This document shows, one piece after another, positions 34,278-44,732 of a stretch of DNA of 64,000 nucleotides (within the stretch, counting starts at the first letter, position 1; each line of letters opens with the position of its first letter). This stretch comes from Aquanectria penicillioides (lineage: Eukaryota; Ascomycota; Sordariomycetes; Hypocreales; Nectriaceae), in assembly GCA_003415625.1 (NCBI GenBank), contig PYIU01000001.1:868001-932000 (forward strand), given 5' to 3'. The notes under the pieces were generated by a model that made no database searches, was not told the DNA's origin, and worked only from the letters and a program-made list of their open reading frames with translations. The translations under genes and the position numbers were made by a program.

Positions 34278-34980
34278 ACAATGCGACGATGGGCAGCATA
34301 CCCTTTGAATGGATAGTGGATGCGAGGGCGAGTAGCATTATACCAATTAGACGGCTAAGGGAGAATTAGACACCCAGGATTTTTCTATGATAGGTTAAAA
34401 GACCCAACGCGACGACTCTGGATCCTAGTTCCCGCTTGTCAATGACTCGGGATGATGAGGATTCTATCGATGAGTGACTGACTTTGACAGCCTAATTCGG
34501 ATGGGAATTAGAGAATCCTGTCAAAATTAGACGGTTCAACAATTTGGATCCTTAAAACTAGGCGCATTTATAGAGAGTTTGCAACGTCAGGTGGAGTATC
34601 TAGCCTGTCCGTACAATAGTGGCATTCCTGCGGCTCGAACCGCTCCCGTTTAAGAACAACACAGGGCAAATCACAAGATCTGCTCGCCCTTTGATAAAGC
34701 AGTGCTTCAATATCTCAACCTATTTTGTAAGAAACAATACCAAAAGAGCAAGCCGAGCCTTCTTCAGGCACATCCACACGAAAAGATGCCACATCTTGAG
34801 GCAATGTCCCATCCAGAAGATCAAGACGTGTGAAAAATCATAATCTCCTTTTATTTGTAAAGTTTCAGCACTGCTATTTCATTTGTTGGATGATCGGTCT
34901 ATCTCTGAATGTGTGAGAGGTCATCATTCTACTCATTACTATTGGACTCCTTCAGCAGAACCACAGGCCCCAGGACTTGT
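34278..34980. other. intergenic, nothing seen
   Basis: Convergent 3' region between the ankyrin gene (+) and the F-box-type gene (-). No supported feature. Confidence 0.45.
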
Positions 34981-36231
34981 CTAGTGCTCACTGCCTTCCC
35001 GGGTAGCAACATTGCTATCGTCAGAGCAACCCCGTTCGTCACCATATTCTCCTTGCTCCTCGAAATTAGGGAAATTGACAAACTTCAAGCCATCCAATTT
35101 CTTCGGATCCATGTCTTCAATGATTTGCCAGATGCGCCGCCGGTTGGTAAGCCCTGGGGGAACGTCAAGTCCCGCCTTCCTGTAGTAGTCCTTGTAATTC
35201 CACGGGTAATTCCCAAATTCAGCCCAGTCAGCTAGGGTCTCGGGGCAGGTCATGACCTGTCGCGTAATCTTTTCCCAATCCCATTGTGTGCCCTCCAGAG
35301 ACGTAGTTGCGGATTTTGTGCCGATGAGGCCGTGGTCTAGGTCCCACAGGTAAGGAATGTTGACAAACGCTTTCATCCAGTACGACTGCGGCACCAGATA
35401 AGTGCACTCCAAGCCCAAAGGCTGGCTAAAGACGAGAGACAGAATTTCGTCTTTAATCTCCTGGGGTAAGTTGTTGAATTTGGCTTCCAAGGTGCTGGTC
35501 TCGCTGGATATTGTTGGTTGAAGGTTAGATAACAGACCTGCAGTCAATTCTGGAATGTGAACTGGGTCTTCATCCCACTGCTGCTCAGTTAGCATCTAAG
35601 AAACTAATTTTTGGTATTCACTTACCCAACCATTTAGAGGTTCGTAGTACTGTACAGGGGCATAATATCCATCGTCCCATAACTCAACATCCCATCCTGG
35701 TCCCTTTTTGGGAATATAGGGGTGGAACATGTGGCCAAATCTGCCCGTGTATTTCAACTTGAGAGTTAGTTCCGACCGACCACTCACCGTAAGCCAGACA
35801 TCGCGCATAGACCTGAGTTTGGTCATCCTTGTATTTCGAATTACCCTAGCAGCAATGTTGTCACAGGCATAGTGTATGGGAATGAACCAAGCAACATCAG
35901 AGTCCTCGTCATAGGGCTCAACAAGATGACCACTAGACAGGAGGTGCAATCTTGTTTCGAGTTCTTCAAGCTCTGTACTGGCAGCAGTAGCGGCATGTCG
36001 CGTAATAGCATGGTCTGGGACATTTGGATCGATACAATGAAACGATTCCCGGGAATAGTCGAACTGATCGAGACGAAACTCCCACACCCGAGGACCTCGA
36101 AGGCCGATGCCAATTTCAAGCCAGCCATATCGATCCCACGTGGTGGGACCAACCTCATCCCGGGATAGTTGCTGAGAAGGGATCTGCTTACTGCAGATTG
36201 CGCAAGCTGGCCAGCACCAACCGCGGCCCAT
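34981..36231 (-). CDS. F-box-type fungal protein with N-terminal Cys cluster, 401 aa
   Basis: Two exons, 36231-35626 and 35580-34981, joined by a 45-bp intron (GTAAGT...CAG, branch GCTAAC), phase 0. The N terminus has CWPACAICSK, a CxxC pair typical of this fungal family. The middle is rich in Trp/Tyr (IPIHYACDNIAARV). In exon 2 an F-box-like segment appears (FNNLPQEIKDEILSLVFS), followed by a conserved tail with DLDHGLIG. This order, Cys cluster first and F-box inside, matches a common but uncharacterised fungal family. The gene at 59794-61813 is built on a related plan. Function is not known beyond a possible Skp1 link. Confidence 0.75.
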
Positions 36232-37227
36232 GATGAAGGTACTGGGCTGAGAAAAGTATCGAAATGGTGATGAATAAGGTGACCGAATCTACTTCTGCCT
36301 AATTTGATAAGCTGGAAAGCAGTTGACAATAACTAAGATGGGGGAAACTCCAAGTTTGATGATCCCCATTTCAGGCACTGGGAGTCCAAAAAGGCTCGTG
36401 CAGATCTAGCCAGTCCGGCATGTGACTCAACGACCAGGGTTGGTTGTTGGTGGCTTTTTATTGCATAATCTTTCGTGTGCCTGAGCGGGTCCACGTTTCA
36501 ACTACTACTGTGGCTCAAGAAGACAAGTTATTGTTATTCTGCACAAATAAAAACCACATAATTGTAGAGCGTATTTCGTGAGGCAATGAAATCCAGTCTA
36601 TAATGTTTAACGACTTGGCTTTTCCTTTTCTTCTTTGCTCTTGCGAGCAAGCTGAAGCCATGGGGGTTTCACAAACAACGAACACGGCTGATGTTAGACC
36701 AGGCTTGTTCTAATTCGTATATACAAATGTACGATGAATTCAAAACCATCAACAGACTCACCGACTGCCTATTGACTAGTACAAAGTCAGCTGTTAAAAT
36801 ATTTTAAACGCCCATCCCTTTCTTTTCGAGTTTTATAACTTACACATAACGCCGTACTATAGGTTATGAAACTATTAATCTATTATACGTCAAAGAGAAT
36901 GCAACATGTACTACAACTTTTCAAGCTATTTATAAAAGACATCAAAGAATAATAGATTTCTAGCGAAACTCCTATAGATAATTATATAACAAAGTACTTT
37001 TAAAGACCTTTACTACTATAATAAATATTATACTTAGCTATTTTTAATTGTAACATCGAGTTTTAGGAAATGACTGGGGTTAAAATGGATTGATGTGGTG
37101 CATTAATAGGTGGATCAAGATCGACAGCTCGCTTTTTTCCATCTTGAACAATTTCAGGGCAGATTCCATTATGACAGTTTACCTAGATGCTATGTAGTCC
37201 AAAAATTAGTGCATACAGAACTTTGCC
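36232..37227. other. intergenic with strongly AT-rich block
   Basis: No gene. From about 36760 to 37070 the sequence is close to three-quarters A+T and rich in TA dinucleotides. This is the composition expected of old RIP-mutated repeats in ascomycetes, though no element can be recognised. Confidence 0.5.
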
Positions 37228-39493
37228 CTACTCAGCAAACAGATCTGAAAAGTCAAACATGTCCTGATCAAGGATTGTAGTAGGGTCTATGATAAATAGA
37301 TCAGGGTCAAAACCATCAGACCCTAGATCCTGGTCCTGACTACTTTCCTCAGGAGAGGTTGTGAGATTTTTAGCCACCAAATTCTCCTCATCTCTCTTTA
37401 TTCTTTCGAGAATATTAAGCGGTAAACTGTGTTGTATAGGTAGCGCGGCTACAACGCCCCACCTCTGAGCGAGTTCTTGCAAGAGAATCATGGCTCTTTT
37501 CGCTCGAGGGAATCTCTTCTGCATTGTCTCTAATACATTGAAGCAGATCCTAAAGCGGCCAGTCGACTGACTTCTTGCTGTGCTTTCACGAGACGTGGCA
37601 CCCAGGAGCAGCATAATGGCCGCTGTCAGAATGCTATGGACAATAAATGGGGGCGCTCTCTCAAATGAGGAACTCTTTTGATGGGTGCGGACGAGACGTG
37701 CTATTGCGCCTGCTGAAGTAGCAACAGTTTTAAGGGCTAGTTGGTATGCGGTAGTCTCGCGATCTTCATGTAGATATGGGCGGTGAATGAGCAGTTGGGA
37801 TGTGTTGTATGACATGTGAAGATATATGACGCTGGGTGCCTTTGACTCGCTGCTTAGGCAAATACCGGGATCCAGTTGTCTCGAGAACGATAATAATTCT
37901 GTACGAGCCTCTAGTAGCAGCCTCTGCCTTTGTACAAAGTCAAGATTTTGGAATTCAAATGAATAACTAATCTCGTTAGAAACATTTGACTTGAGCGAAT
38001 TAGATGAAGCAGCTTACATCCGGTCCATGAATTGATCATGAGTAAACCATAGCTTACACTGAGCAGAAAAAACGAGCTCGAGCTGAGAAGGTTTCTCGAG
38101 AATGATGCCCAAGAACGGTATTGCTTGCACACGTCTCCATGGTATCATGCAGTTCCGTCCTAATAGCGAAGTTTCGATCCTGTAGTTGATCAACCTGAAT
38201 GCTCGTTCAAAACCGAAGAGTGTATTTCGCACCTATCCATTAGAAATGAAGACCAGAATGCCCTAACTCGGAGGCTGGTGGAATCCTTTGTCGTGGCATT
38301 TTCAGACCTTGAAGTCTCCCAAAGTGGCTCCAGTGAGCTGACATGAAGGCCAAGGTGGAGGCAAAGACTTGCTGACATGGCTTTGTGAAAAGAAATTAGT
38401 ACCACAAGCAACAAGAGTGTGTAAGACTTGGAAGGCTTGCTCACAATTATACATCCAAGCCATATTTTCATGGTCCAATACAAGCTCTCTCCAAGAGAGA
38501 ATTCCCAAAGCCTGTACCGTGTGTACATCAGGGTTCTTATAGCATTGATCTAGAGCAATAAGCCTAGCATAAGAAGAGAGGTCATCGCCGCGAGTCGCGG
38601 ACCCCGGCTCATCGGAGAACACAGATCCTGCGGCCAGCATGGCGCATTCCAAAAGCTCCATGCCAACTGGTGTGTCTTCCGTTATAAGCTGAATAGTCGC
38701 GGAATCAACAAACTGATGGATCTGGTTTACGAGAGTCGAAAATATCCCGATAAGGTGAGTTCTAATTTCTGGATGAAGCGTTGGCTTGGCAAGCTTGTGG
38801 ACCTTGGTGGCATTCGGGGGCTTCTTTGCGCTGTTCAGCGCATGATTTAGGTCATGATGAACAGTTTGGAAGCAAAAGCTGCCAGAGGGACCGGTGAATG
38901 AAGTTTCACCATCATCTCTTATGGCCATGCTCCACATCATTTGGCTGACATCGTCGATTGCGGCTTCGGAACCATTGGCAATGCCGTTGTTGATGTCAGT
39001 GTCCAGGCGGGAGCGCCACTCAGTGTCAGGGTCCTTCAGAATGTCTTCTTCATGTTCACCAGTGCTAGTTCCGGCGATGTTTCGCATATGGCGGCTCTTC
39101 CGGCGAAGAACACCTGCAATGGCCTCTGGTGTCTGTGATGCAAAGGATGACCTTTCCAGCGCGGCGACATGTTCTTGCAGGAGAACTATCTGTTGTTCTA
39201 GCGCTACGACGTATCCATCCTCCCATTTCCTCCTAGTTCATGGTTAGCAAGGAAGGGCCATTGGGGTCTTTGGGGGGGGGGGGTAATCGACTTTTTCGGT
39301 CTTTCTTCAATGTATTGACATTCCTTGTTGTTCGTGCAGCACCACGAACATGCGGGGCGCAAACCATCGCACTGACGATCCAGGTTAGCAGCCAAAGTGT
39401 GGGGATGGGATTTCCAACAAGCACCTTGCGCTTCCGTTTGCGACAAACCTCGCAGGCAAGAGCCACCCTTGGGCGTTTGTCGTCGAATTCCAT
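37228..39493 (-). CDS. Zn2Cys6 fungal transcription factor
   Basis: Six exons that I could join in phase: 39493-39425, 39371-39292, 39232-38445, 38380-38233, 38179-38018 and 37966-37228, giving 661 residues. The binuclear zinc cluster is split by the first intron: ACEVCRKRKRK, then CDGLRPACSWC and ECQY. After the basic linker (ERPKK, then RKWEDG across intron 2) a coiled coil follows (VALEQQIVLLQEHVAALE), so it probably binds DNA as a dimer. The fungal-specific regulatory domain has HLGLHVSSLE and GRNCMIPWRRVQAIPFLGI. Introns are 53, 59, 64, 53 and 51 bp. Intron 2 holds a 12-C tract and has a weak GTCGAT donor. Next to nitrilase and MFS genes, it is a likely local regulator. Confidence 0.88.
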
Positions 39494-39801
39494 CAGTCAA
39501 AGATCGAATTCAAGCCAAGGAAGCTTCTCAAGACTCATAGCCAGTGTCGAAAGTATATGTACAAGATTAGGTCAAGCCTGAGGTAATACCCGTTTAGTGA
39601 GTTAAGTCACTGCTCGTGGCCACTGATAAGCAAGCCGATAAGCTGACAGAGGCACGATTTGTAAGGGGATCAGGTGGCCCCCACCAACACACACCATTCC
39701 AAACGCGGACGCAATGAGTCGCCGCCATGTCACGACTCCAACTGCTTGCTGCACACTGTGTGCTGATGCGGTCATAAGCTGTAATCTCCTCACCTCACAG
39801 C
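39494..39801. other. short promoter region upstream of the Zn2Cys6 gene
   Basis: About 300 bases between the regulator start and the second 5S gene. No coding feature seen. Confidence 0.45.
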
Positions 39802-39920
39802 ACATACGACCATAGCTCTTAGAAAATACGGGATCCCGTCCGCTCTCCCAAAGTCAAGCTGAGAAGCGGTGAATTAGTACTCGGGTCGGTGACGACCGGG
39901 GAATCCTCGCTGTTGTATGT
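39802..39920 (+). rRNA. 5S ribosomal RNA, copy 2 (divergent type)
   Basis: 119 bases, same ends and length as the other copies, with a T run after 39920 as terminator. It differs from copies 1 and 4 at many sites, but the differing arm still pairs. GCTCTTAG faces CTGAGAAGC with the same bulged A, so changes on one side are matched on the other. The internal promoter GGTCGGTGACGACC is kept. Confidence 0.93.
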
Positions 39921-40127
39921 TTTTTTTTTCCTTTGGCACGATTTATTGGGTTTCTTCTACTTTTGACAGGATGCCTGATGATATAAAAGTTGCAAAATGT
40001 TGGTGTTTGTTGTTACTGCTCTTATTGGTCCTCAACAGTAACTAATGACGTTATACTATGTGACTTTTCCTACTTTTTTTCGAGTAACGAGAATAGATCC
40101 AACCAGTATGGATGTATCAAACACATT

Positions 40128-41230
40128 TCAACACTTCGGTTGAACATGTGTCTTTTTTGTGTTGTCCACCCCTAACCACAGGACGTCAGGGCGGCTGTAA
40201 TGCCCGCAGACGTCAACAAATCCTTTGACCTTGTGTATTTCATGCATATCTAGCTTGGCATAAACGATTCCCTCTTGAGTCTCGGGCAAGTCGACAGAGA
40301 TTTTGCGACCATCTGGACCGAAAACAGCGGAAGAACCACCCCCCACTCGACCGAACGGATCGCCTGTGGTTCTAAGGAAATCAATAGATGGCTGGCTCAT
40401 GACGGCAGTAGAATGAAGCACAAACGACCCCGATTCAATGGCATAAGTTCGGGCCAATGCATGAGCGCCTGGTGGAACCAAAAACGTGTCAGTTAGTCAC
40501 CCTCTAGATATGGCTCGAAAATCCGTTCTCGAGGTGCTCACCTTCAGCGGACATGGACCAAAGGTCAGGGCCGCCTTCATGATGAAACAGCGGGGGCCAA
40601 GCAGCCACATGAATCTGCTCCCTTTGGTGATAGGTATGGTATTTCAACAGCGGCTGCAGGTGCTCCCAGCACGACAAAGCACCCAGTCGGCCAACCGCTG
40701 AGTCCGTGACGCTGTCCAGACACTCAGCAGAGGGGTCACCAAATATTGTCCTTTCCATATGAGTAGCTTTGATCTTTCTACGAGTCAAAAGAATTTTTCC
40801 GTCGTTTTCAATAATTGACTGTGCGATGTATAGCGAGTTGTGGTAATTCTCGGAGAATCCGAGCACGACGGTGATGTTATTATCGGCGGCGCATTGTTGG
40901 ATCTGCGCCATCTCAAGTGAATCGACTCGAAGAGAGTTTCGAATATACTCGGGTGATAGATCGAAATCAACTGGGCGACTCCTAGGGGCCACAGGCCGTG
41001 TGTTAGTCTACTTCAAGGGGAATAGCATCCGGCTCTCCCTGCACGTACCAGATCCAGACAGGATAACCTGGTAGCCAGCATTCTGGGAATGCAATCAGCT
41101 TCGCATTATTCTTTGCCGCGTCGGTGATGAGCTGGCAGGTCTTCTCCACGGTGGCTGCCAGATTAAGCCAAACAGGCTCTGCTTGAACAACAGCGACGTA
41201 AACCTCGTTGTCCATCTTTTTGTTATCCAT
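40128..41230 (-). CDS. nitrilase (carbon-nitrogen hydrolase)
   Basis: Hydrolyses a nitrile to the acid and ammonia (cyanide hydratase-like activity also occurs in the family). Three exons: 41230-41049, 40981-40542 and 40468-40128, with introns of 67 and 73 bp; 320 residues. The catalytic triad is complete: Glu in [10 protein letters not shown], Lys in [12 protein letters not shown] and Cys in [13 protein letters not shown]. Other marks are [11 protein letters not shown] and the C-terminal [15 protein letters not shown], then GHYSRPDV. Three in-frame Mets (41263, 41230, 41215) are possible starts; I take the middle one. It is divergent from the MFS gene at 41810 and shares its promoter, with the Zn2Cys6 gene 635 bases beyond its 3' end. 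Probably induced by its substrate and under nitrogen control (see promoter entry). Confidence 0.93.
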
Positions 41231-41263
41231 CTCGGGAATTGTCGGTTCGCTGAGTTCTATCAA

Positions 41264-41809
41264 GGTTGGACTTGGGAAGAGACTGGATAGCTGGCGTATC
41301 TATTTAAGCAATCCCTGATGGTCTGCATTTTACAGGACAGCGGACAGAAACCAGCCGCAACAGATAACATGAATGATCTCTCTGTGCCATGAATCTCGAC
41401 TTGTGCAGTCGTCCAATCATGTCCCAGTTCCACCCCATTATCGCGGCGGCACGCCAACTTCCGCCTCTGATAAAGGCGACGGGTGGGTCCTTATCGGAGA
41501 TATCAGAGGCGGATTGAAACATCCGACGCCAATTCATCGTAGAGTAATTCAGTTGGCCGCGCCACTAAATCTAGACCTCTGTTCCTCGGGTTCAATTACT
41601 GGTAAAGCTGAGCTCAGAGTGGATTGTCCATTAAGATGAGATATCCAGCTAGATAAGAGACTCGATATATCAACTGTTCTCCCATGACATATAAGGTTCG
41701 TTCCCTGGCTCACGCATTGAAGTTGAGAAGGTACACGGCGGACCCAACACATTTGTCCAATCCATTAACCAAAGTCTGTTCAACCGGTTACCCAATTTTT
41801 ATTTCCGAA
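41264..41809. promoter_or_regulatory. shared divergent promoter of nitrilase and MFS transporter
   Basis: About 545 bases that drive both genes. It holds five matches to HGATAR, the site of the AreA/NIT2 nitrogen regulator: AGATAA 41362-41367, TTATCG (minus) 41438-41443, TGATAA 41468-41473, TTATCG (minus) 41491-41496 and AGATAA 41651-41656. Two of these overlap or lie between the arms of the inverted repeat at 41460-41513. Nitrogen repression would suit an ammonia-releasing enzyme. The sites are seen; their use is inferred. Confidence 0.6.
41460..41513. promoter_or_regulatory. perfect 13-bp inverted repeat, candidate Zn2Cys6 operator
   Basis: TCCGCCTCTGATA at 41460-41472 is matched exactly in reverse complement by TATCAGAGGCGGA at 41501-41513, with a 28-base spacer. 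Each arm ends in the CCG/CGG triplet that Zn2Cys6 proteins bind. It sits in the middle of the nitrilase/MFS divergent promoter. The neighbouring regulator gene is the obvious candidate to bind it, but this is inference. Confidence 0.6.
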
Positions 41810-43457
41810 ATGGCCTTCGGAATTCTCGACACGGAGCCGGGTACCCCAGTTCCCGGCACGGTTTTGCTTGGGGACCTCCAGCAAGGCCATGCAAGCGATG
41901 CTGTGATCCTTGTCCCCGAGCCCTCCAAGTCTCCGAAGGATCCTCTTAACTTCTCCAGGGTGAGAAAGGAGCTTTATTTCATTACTCTCATATTTGGCGC
42001 ATGCGCGACTGGTGTGATAGGCCCAGTGCTGGTTCCAGGCTTTAGCATCCTTGTCACTGCCTTCCATGTGAGCCTCACGAACATTACTCTGCTCAACGGC
42101 AGTCTTGTCATGGCCTTGGGAGTTAGTTCCTACATCTCCGCTTCATTGGCAGAGGTCTGCGGGCGACGGCTCGTCTACCTATCAACCACCCTTCTATTGC
42201 TAGTGGCTTGCATCTGGGCGGCAGAGGCCAAATCCTACAACTCGTTGCTCGCCTCTCGTGTTTTCCAAGGTCTTGGAATGGGGCCCTTCTTCTCTTTGGC
42301 TGGAACCATGTCTATTAATGACGTTTTCTATGTCCATGAACGTGGTTTCCGCGTCGGGCTTTGGAACTGTGCCGTGATTGCCTCTGTCAACATTGCTCCC
42401 ATCATTAGTGGGTATTTGATTGTGGGCCTCGGGTGGCGATGGACTTTTTGGATTTTGACCATTACGTTTGGCTTGTGTCTCGGACTTGTTGCAATTTGCC
42501 TTCCAGAAACCATCTTCGAAAGGCATCTCGAAGGAGTCACCAATGGAACTTCTGACCTTGAGCTGAAAGGCGCGGAAAAAGAATCGGAATCAGCAGTTCA
42601 GCCTACTTCAGACCGGAAGACCGGTTCCTCAGAGTCGCTGGAAATTGATAACGACTCCAATTCAGAACATGTTCCGGCATGGAAACGCCTCTTCTCCGTC
42701 GAGACGGTTAATTTCAAAGGCAGCAAGACACTCCTAACCTTGATTATAACACCATTCGCTACACTGCGCCACCCATTCATTATCTGGGGGTGCGCAATGT
42801 GGTCAGTTCTTTTCACTTGGAATATTATCCAGGGAGCCATCGCAGACCAGATTTTTGCAGCCCCCCCGTATAATCTTAGCCCTTCAGAGGTCGGCTTGAT
42901 TGTTGGCATCCCCCCTTTCATTGGCTCGACTTTGGGCACTGTAATGGGAGGCAAAATTTGCGACTTTGTTGCGAGGAAAATGTCAGTGAGAAATGCAGGA
43001 ATCTACGAACCAGAATTCCGACTTTTGGTTTTGATCCCTAGTTTGGTTACTGTCATTATCGGCGCCTTTGGGCTTGGGATGGCCGTCGAGCAAGGGCTGT
43101 CCGAAATAAAGTGCGCCGTTTTTCTTGCTATTCTTAATTTCGGAACCGGAGTAGGATGCACAGTTGTTGTGGTTTATACCAATGATGTGTGTGGTGAGAA
43201 AGCCGGAGAGGCATTTGGTATTGCCATGGTAAGTGATTTATTCTCCAACTCAGAGTTCCAAAGCCCTTCTCTAACACTATTGCCAATAGTTGACCAAGAG
43301 CGCCTTTGCATTTGGGCTGACCTTCATGTTCAACGACTATCTTGCGACTCATGGCGCAATGGTATTCTTCTCGACATGGGGTGGCTTGACAATTGGTGTA
43401 ATGCTGACAACAGTCCCCCTGTACATTTTTGGAAAGAGGATGCGAGCATTATCTTAG
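41810..43457 (+). CDS. MFS transporter (DHA1-type), 528 aa
   Basis: Plasma-membrane major facilitator. I start at 41810 (MAFGILDTEPGTPVPG); an earlier in-frame ATG at 41684 would add a leader of atypical composition. Exons 41810-43228 and 43290-43457 are joined over a 61-bp intron (GTAAGT...TAG). The N-terminal half has six helices, with the loop-2/3 motif SLAEVCGRRLVYLS and a following RVFQGLGMGPFFS. A long charged central loop (residues ~245-305) precedes the second six helices, and the C terminus reads YIFGKRMRALS. Divergent to nitrilase, so uptake of a nitrile or related amide, or export of a toxic product, are both possible. Substrate cannot be read from the sequence. Confidence 0.92.
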
Positions 43458-43730
43458 ATCTCAACAGAGCTAGACTTTCGTACAGCCCGTTAGAATATCT
43501 TCTTGACATAGTCGAAATACAAAGAAGTGACTATCATCCCTTCAGCCAAATACTTACAATTGGTCATCATGCCGTTGATTCTGTACTGCATTGATAGTCA
43601 TTTAGAGCTGCTAGACGTTTTTGACTTGCCAGTTATTGACAGCCACCCTGACTTTTAGCCAGCAAGGTAGTTTGTCAGCATCTAATCTCGGCTCCCTGAG
43701 ATCCAATCGTATTCACCCTCGAGTTTTGGC

Positions 43731-44505
43731 TCATCTCGTATTTATATAACACTTTCTTTCGATGTGAACCAAGTTTTTCAATTTCTGCTCTGCTGCCCAC
43801 TTATACTGGGAGCCTAGATGATCATCTCTCAACCTTGGTCCTAAACCATCCCCCAGATAGTTTTTCCTTGTCGTCGATGACGCGTAATCGTCCCAGCAGA
43901 CTCCGCGAGCTTGCAACTCGGGTATCAATCCCTTGGAAATATCTTCAAAGTCGCCCAGGCTTACCGTATGGGAGACATCGAACCCATCAATGCCGGCTTC
44001 GTCAATCCATTTCTGTACAATATCTGCCACCAACTTTGGCGATCCAATCGCTCTAGGATGCTCACCCCCAACGGAGAGTTTCTATATAGTCCTTCTCTTT
44101 GTCCACTTCATGTCTTTGGTGCCCAGAATAGTAGCTGACTAGGCGGTAACTATGCTCTGAATCCCTCCAGGCCCAGTGAAGCGGAAGTCTTCACCATCAT
44201 CCCATTTGTCCAAGTCGACATTGAACCAACTACTGAATAGGGATAGCGAGCCTCCATAATCAGCATATGAAAGACAATCCTTGTGCTTTGCCTCTGCTTT
44301 TTCGTCAGTCTCGTCCACAACAATCAGAACACGAGCAATCAATTTTAAATTGCCAGAGTTTCATCCATCCTTTGCGGCTTTCTTTCGCATATCATCAACC
44401 AACGGCTTAACGCAAGCGGGTTCCAGAGCCGGAAGAAACATGCATTCGGCAGGCTTGGCCGCAAATGATTTACCTGCACTGCTTGCGCCGGCATAGAAGA
44501 AAAAA
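43731..44505 (-). pseudogene. broken luciferase-like (LLM) flavin monooxygenase
   Basis: C-terminal ~260 residues of a flavin-dependent monooxygenase of the nitrilotriacetate/alkanesulfonate type. Recognisable segments on the minus strand are SSAGKSFAAKPAECMFL, IVVDETDEKAEAK, LFSSWFNVDLDKWDD, then VADIVQKWIDEAGIDGFDVS and the typical end GDGLGPRLRDDH. Stops break the frame: a TGA after AAKDG, TAG at 44139-44141 after IVTA (where Trp is usual) and another TAG shortly after. The N-terminal half of the family (~440 residues) is missing upstream. These lesions are several and independent, so it is a true relic. Intact relatives open sulfonates, sulfides or amine chelators. Confidence 0.8.
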
Positions 44506-44732
44506 GGCATCCTCTAGAACGACGGGCTTGTAGTTAAAGAACCAATCGAACGAACGTATTTTCTTTGTGATTCCTTTTGTCTCACTTATTTTTACGGCTA
44601 GAGACGCAGTAAGGTGCTTACCGGCTAAAATGGCTACACTTTATGCTCATTGCTCTTAAATCTACCATTAGGCCGGGTAAGAGATATCTCCCGTTTGTAT
44701 TACACTTAGCTAATGTAGGTTTGAAATCCAAC

